Part shown: positions 5,053 through 8,175 of the stretch, one piece after another
Layout: each line of letters begins with the position of its first letter
Position numbering within the stretch: the stretch's first letter is position 1
DNA from: Thermoprotei archaeon
GTDB lineage: Archaea > Thermoproteota > Thermoprotei_A > Sulfolobales > Desulfurococcaceae
Reading direction: 5' to 3'
Assembly (NCBI GenBank): GCA_003661825.1
Contig: QMWW01000045.1
Coordinates: 1 to 8,175, forward strand
DNA length: 8,175 nucleotides
Program-made: the position numbers and the translations under genes
The notes under the pieces: generated by a model
What the model was told of the DNA's origin: nothing
Databases searched by the model: none
Seen by the model: the letters and a program-made list of their open reading frames with translations, nothing else

Positions 5053-5784
5053 TTAGCCTGACTTGGCTCGTCTGTATGCTAGCAGGGCTATGATTGTGAA
5101 CTCTGTTATGAATGCGGTTATCGTTGTCATTAGGTGTTGTTATGTGTACTGCTCTATTCTCAGAACTATTTTCATGAATTCCGAGATATTGAATGTTGGA
5201 AAAACATATGCTAGCATTCTCAATGGTTTAGGCCATGCAGTTAGTGGATAGTATATCGGTGGTAGAACAACGAAAACTATTGTCAAAACACGTATTATAT
5301 TACCCGTCGCAAGCACATTCCTTCTGATAGGTATTAGGTACCCCATCAGTACCGATAGCAGCCACAGTACGAGTACCATGAATATGGTTAGTAGAAGTTC
5401 TGTAACACCGCATCCTGCCATAATGAATAGCATTGCTAGGCATACAGCTACAGAAGGTAATGCTGTTAAGAATATGCCTAGAGCTAGACCAGCTCTAAAC
5501 TCAAAACTTGTTAGAGGTGATGCTAAGAAGAAATCTCTAAGACCTTCAATAGCGTACAGAGTTTCTTCATATGCGCTGTAGATACAGACTGAGAAGACAA
5601 TGTTTATCAAAGCTCCGATAAGAGCATGTGCTGCCAGTGTTTTACCTCCAAATGCATAGAATGGAATTATCAGTCATATAGACGATAAGAACATTATCAT
5701 ATGGCTAGACCACTCTTTCGAGATGGGAACAGCTATGAATAGCGCTACTCCGAGCAATCTTCTCAACGAAGCCAGGATCCTCAT
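5053..5784 (-). pseudogene. ABC-2 type transporter permease with two in-frame stops
   Basis: One uninterrupted frame of 243 codons encodes a six-helix ABC-2 permease, the membrane partner of the ATPase upstream. Its ATG at 5784 overlaps the ATPase TGA (ATGA), a standard coupled arrangement. Typical features are the amphipathic stretch EGLRDFFLASPLTSFEF, and LPPIYYPLTAWPKPLRML before the last helix, the conserved ABC-2 motif. Two stops break it: TGA at 5676-5674 after residue 36, and TAA at 5142-5140 before the last helix (HLMTTITAFITEFTIIALLA), after which the same frame runs to its natural TAA at 5055-5053. There is no frameshift. TGG to TGA and CAA to TAA would each be one transition. A new start inside (ATG at 5610) could give a 156-residue protein lacking the first and last helices, unlikely to work. 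I call it a recent pseudogene; readthrough or base-call error are the alternatives. Confidence 0.8.
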
Positions 5785-6821
5785 GATGTCCACCAAAGGA
5801 ACGCGTTTTTCAATGTACATCTCCGGATCTTGAACTCTATACTATGTCTGCATAGAATGTCGAGCAAGTGTTCGTAAGCATCCTTAGAAACATACATAGT
5901 TATCGCCGTACCTAGATCCACAATCTTTTCTACGGAATGCAGCGATGTACGGTCTTTGAATACGTTGTGGAACTTGTTTGGCTCTAGTATATCTAAACAT
6001 ATCTTGTCTTTGAAAAGCGATAGAATATCTTGTGATCTGTCTTGGAGTACCAGCCTGCCTCTATTAATCATCACAACCTCTTCAACACGCTCCTCAACCT
6101 CCTCCATCTCGTGTGTTGTAACAAGAACTCTAACACCCTCCTTAACCCTTCTCGATATCAATCCCCAGAACCTGATCCTATTAGCAGGATCCAACCCCGT
6201 CGTAGGCTCGTCGAGGAAAACAGCTTCGACTTCGTATGGAGCTAGAGCAGCTGCTACAATCACTAGCTTTCTCTGACCTCCAGAAAGGCGCAGACATGTG
6301 GTATTCCTTAGACTCCGCAGATCGAAGAGATCGAGTACTTCTCGAGCTCTTTTCCTAGCATCACCGATGCTGTAGCCTCTAGTGATGAGGTAGCAAACAA
6401 CATGTTCATACACGGTAGCTCTGCTATCAGGAGAAACATCTTGTGGTACCAACGATATCCGCTTTTTGATCTCCTTCAATCCTTTAGCTACATCGATGCC
6501 GAGAACACGTATAGTTCCTCTGGTTGGTTTTAGAAGACCTGTTGCTATTCTAACAAAAGTTGTTTTACCAGCACCGTTAGGACCTATTAGACCCAGTATC
6601 CGAGCCTTAGTACTGAATGTAAGGTTGTTCAGTGCTATGATGCTATTATCATAGATCTTGGTTAGACCAATAGCTTCGATAAAATAGTTTGATCCAACCA
6701 TCCTCTCTCGCTCTCTTCTCTTTATGTGATGCACCTCATTCTCGAGATTCTCTGCTACAACAGCTTCTCTACGCATTCCTAGACGCACCTTCCTGCTGCT
6801 CTTATGGTTTCCAGTCTCCAT
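5781..6821 (-). CDS. ABC transporter ATP-binding protein (ABC-2 exporter family)
   Basis: A complete ATPase of 346 residues, cytoplasmic and peripheral to the membrane. Walker A GPNGAGKT is at 80-87, the Q-loop glutamine at 127, the signature LSGGQRK at 179-185, Walker B AVFLDE at 200-205 and the H-loop histidine at 237 (TTHEME). After the nucleotide-binding domain comes a C-terminal extension of about 90 residues common in drug, lipid or antibiotic exporters. The start at 6821 adds a charged 40-residue leader before the conserved FIEAIGLTKIY. ATG at 6701 (residue 41) would give the usual length, but the box A near 6850 fits a leaderless start at 6821. It overlaps the permease gene by four bases. 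Because that permease is broken, the ATPase is probably an orphan on its way to decay unless another permease takes over. The substrate is unknown. Confidence 0.9.
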   Translation of the reverse strand: METGNHKSSRKVRLGMRREAVVAENLENEVHHIKRRERERMVGSNYFIEAIGLTKIYDNSIIALNNLTFSTKARILGLIGPNGAGKTTFVRIATGLLKPTRGTIRVLGIDVAKGLKEIKKRISLVPQDVSPDSRATVYEHVVCYLITRGYSIGDARKRAREVLDLFDLRSLRNTTCLRLSGGQRKLVIVAAALAPYEVEAVFLDEPTTGLDPANRIRFWGLISRRVKEGVRVLVTTHEMEEVEERVEEVVMINRGRLVLQDRSQDILSLFKDKICLDILEPNKFHNVFKDRTSLHSVEKIVDLGTAITMYVSKDAYEHLLDILCRHSIEFKIRRCTLKNAFLWWTS

Positions 6822-6923
6822 ACCTACGCGAAATCCAGCATTAGCTATAATTAATCTATTTTGGCTAGAAAGTGAAAGAGTAGTAGACCAAATCAGCTAG
6901 GTATCTAGCGTCAAACGGCGAGG
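6822..6923. promoter_or_regulatory. Divergent promoter region between the ABC operon and the peptidase gene
   Basis: About 100 bases separate divergent starts. CTATAATTAATC at 6845-6856 is A/T-rich on both strands. On the minus strand its centre is about 29 bases from ATG 6821, fitting a leaderless transcript for the ATPase. On the plus strand it would start transcription near 6876, some 48 bases before ATG 6924. A shared or back-to-back box A is plausible; no clear operator palindrome is seen. Confidence 0.4.
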
Positions 6924-8175
6924 ATGGTGTCCTTGGGACTAGGGATGTTAAGGATCTTGCTAGGAGGTCTGGCTTTAAAGGGTATACCGAGAGTTGAGGA
7001 AATCTATGATACGTTTAAAAATAGTGGCTTGGACTACGAGGTTCTTGGTAGCGGTTGGTGTGGTAGCCCTATATACTTGTTTAAGGCTGGTAAAGGATCG
7101 AAGAAGATATTGTTGATTGATATGGTTGATCCCGATGAACCAGTAGGTGTTCTAGCACTGCAGCTACTGGTAACCAAGGTCTTCGACTACGAGCCAGCTC
7201 TGCTAGTCAGATACAGCTGGTATCTAATACCGGTTGCCGATCCATGTGGTGCGCAACTCAACGAGGAATGGTTTCGCGAGCCCTACAACATCAAGCTTTA
7301 CCTACTCAGAAGATTCAAGATTAAGGTTGTTGAATGGAAGCTTCCAGGCACATGCAACGGCTACGTGTTTGACAAGCCTACACAGGAAGCACTAGCTGTG
7401 AAGAAGGCTATAGACATGATAGAGCCGGACCTTGTAGTCCCGCTTCACAACAATGATTTTGGTGGTCTCTACTTCTTCCTATCAAAATACATCCCCAAAC
7501 TAGTAAGAGAACTGAAAACCGTGGCAAAGGAGCTAGGTCTACCATTGCATAGGGGTATGCCCGAAGCCTCGTACCTAGAAGTGTTCGAGGATGGATTCTA
7601 CCGCGAACCAACAATGTGTGACGAATACTACAACTGTATAAAGCATGGTATCGACCCTAGAGCATGTACAGAGGGTCTCGGTGAGACCATATATGGCTAT
7701 GCAAAAAGAGTTAATCCACGTGTATTCTCGATAACATGTGAAACACCATACATCTACAGCAAGGTCCTTGAAGATTCTACGCCCTCTGGAACTACGCTGA
7801 AACACCTATATCTTAACCTGATCAGCATGGTAGAACCCGTAGCTCATCAAGTAGAATCCACTGTGAAGAAAATGATTCCCTACATAGATGAGAGGTGTCC
7901 CTATCTATGGGAAGTCAAAGAATATATACTGGGCTGGAGCAACAGATTGAGATCACTTAAGAAGAGAGTTGATACGAGCGAAGAATATGAGAGAGAAGCT
8001 TCTAAAGCTGAGGAATTCGACGTTATAGTAGTTCGAGGTCTATGGAATACTCTGCTAAAACTAGGAATAGTCCTGAGATTTCTAAGCAAATGTGTTAGAA
8101 GAAATGGTGATGTAGACATTAGGGAAGTAATCACGGATCTAACTAATATCTTCGAGGAATTCTACAGCAAGCTAA
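6924..8175 (+). CDS. M14-like zinc carboxypeptidase homologue, 3' end cut by the window
   Basis: An open frame of 417 codons runs off the window. From residue 62 it reads KILLIDMVDPDEPVGVLALQ, matching the first metal site of archaeal M14 metallocarboxypeptidases, where the family motif is HPDEP (HxxE). Then come VADPCGAQLNEEWF (about 104-117), equivalent to the substrate-binding segment, PLHNNDFGG (H175, third zinc ligand) and SITCETPY (E273, possible catalytic glutamate). The expected first histidine is D69, so one zinc ligand is changed (GAT instead of CAT). The protein either uses Asp for metal, has lost activity, or carries an early lesion. The start is uncertain: ATG 6924 or ATG 6945. 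The first 20 residues (LGLGMLRILLGGLAL) are hydrophobic and could be an anchor, but another frame reads more like a charged N-terminus here. Transcribed divergently from the ABC operon. Family assignment moderately sure; no substrate known. Confidence 0.68.
   Translation, partial: MVSLGLGMLRILLGGLALKGIPRVEEIYDTFKNSGLDYEVLGSGWCGSPIYLFKAGKGSKKILLIDMVDPDEPVGVLALQLLVTKVFDYEPALLVRYSWYLIPVADPCGAQLNEEWFREPYNIKLYLLRRFKIKVVEWKLPGTCNGYVFDKPTQEALAVKKAIDMIEPDLVVPLHNNDFGGLYFFLSKYIPKLVRELKTVAKELGLPLHRGMPEASYLEVFEDGFYREPTMCDEYYNCIKHGIDPRACTEGLGETIYGYAKRVNPRVFSITCETPYIYSKVLEDSTPSGTTLKHLYLNLISMVEPVAHQVESTVKKMIPYIDERCPYLWEVKEYILGWSNRLRSLKKRVDTSEEYEREASKAEEFDVIVVRGLWNTLLKLGIVLRFLSKCVRRNGDVDIREVITDLTNIFEEFYSKL

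Noticed and set aside
5956..6276. Plus-strand open frame of 106 codons, Ser/Thr/Leu rich
   Set aside because: Antisense shadow of the ABC ATPase core.
7408..8134. Three minus-strand open frames across the peptidase gene
   Set aside because: Shadows of the long M14-like frame on the plus strand; no domains seen.
1..8175. CRISPR arrays, insertion sequences or tRNA genes
   Set aside because: No spaced direct repeats, no transposase motifs, no terminal inverted repeats of useful length and no cloverleaf with a GTTCRA loop were found by eye.

Overview
The window looks like the chromosome of a hyperthermophilic crenarchaeon (Thermoproteota); a Desulfurococcales-type genome is my guess. The signs are heavy use of ATA, AGG/AGA and CTA codons, GGTGA-type ribosome sites, TTTAAA/TATA-like box A elements 25-30 bases ahead of several genes, GTG and TTG starts, two archaeal toxin-antitoxin families, and a relative of an archaeal M14 carboxypeptidase. 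No rRNA, tRNA, CRISPR array or insertion sequence was seen.

Layout: positions 1-460 hold a frameshifted piece of an MFS transporter on the minus strand. Positions 501-1395 hold an intact MNT-HEPN (MntA/HepT-type) toxin-antitoxin operon with its own promoter and a palindrome at the expected transcription start. Positions 1476-2220 hold two dead plus-strand genes: a small membrane-anchored SAM methyltransferase and an unrecognised gene. Positions 2219-3391 hold an intact MFS transporter on the minus strand. Immediately upstream of it, at 3470-3935, lies a second, unrelated methyltransferase gene that is also dead. Positions 4008-4103 hold a zinc-ribbon-like remnant. Positions 4097-4705 hold an intact VapBC toxin-antitoxin operon, again with a perfect palindrome at the expected transcription start. 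Positions 4706-5052 are non-coding, with a candidate stem. Positions 5053-6821 hold an ABC exporter operon on the minus strand, with an intact ATPase and a permease cut by two in-frame stops. Divergently from it, an M14-like peptidase gene begins near 6924 and runs off the end of the window.

How it fits together: this is an eroding accessory region. At least five genes are broken (two transporters, two methyltransferases, one unknown). The two toxin-antitoxin operons, one MFS pump, the ABC ATPase and the peptidase remain open. Most nonsense changes, and both damaged SAM-binding loops, can be explained by single C-to-T or G-to-A changes, with a few one-base indels added. The strongest leads are a five-cysteine loop in the HEPN toxin, the palindromes at both toxin-antitoxin promoters, and the replacement of the first zinc-ligand histidine by aspartate in the M14-like protein.
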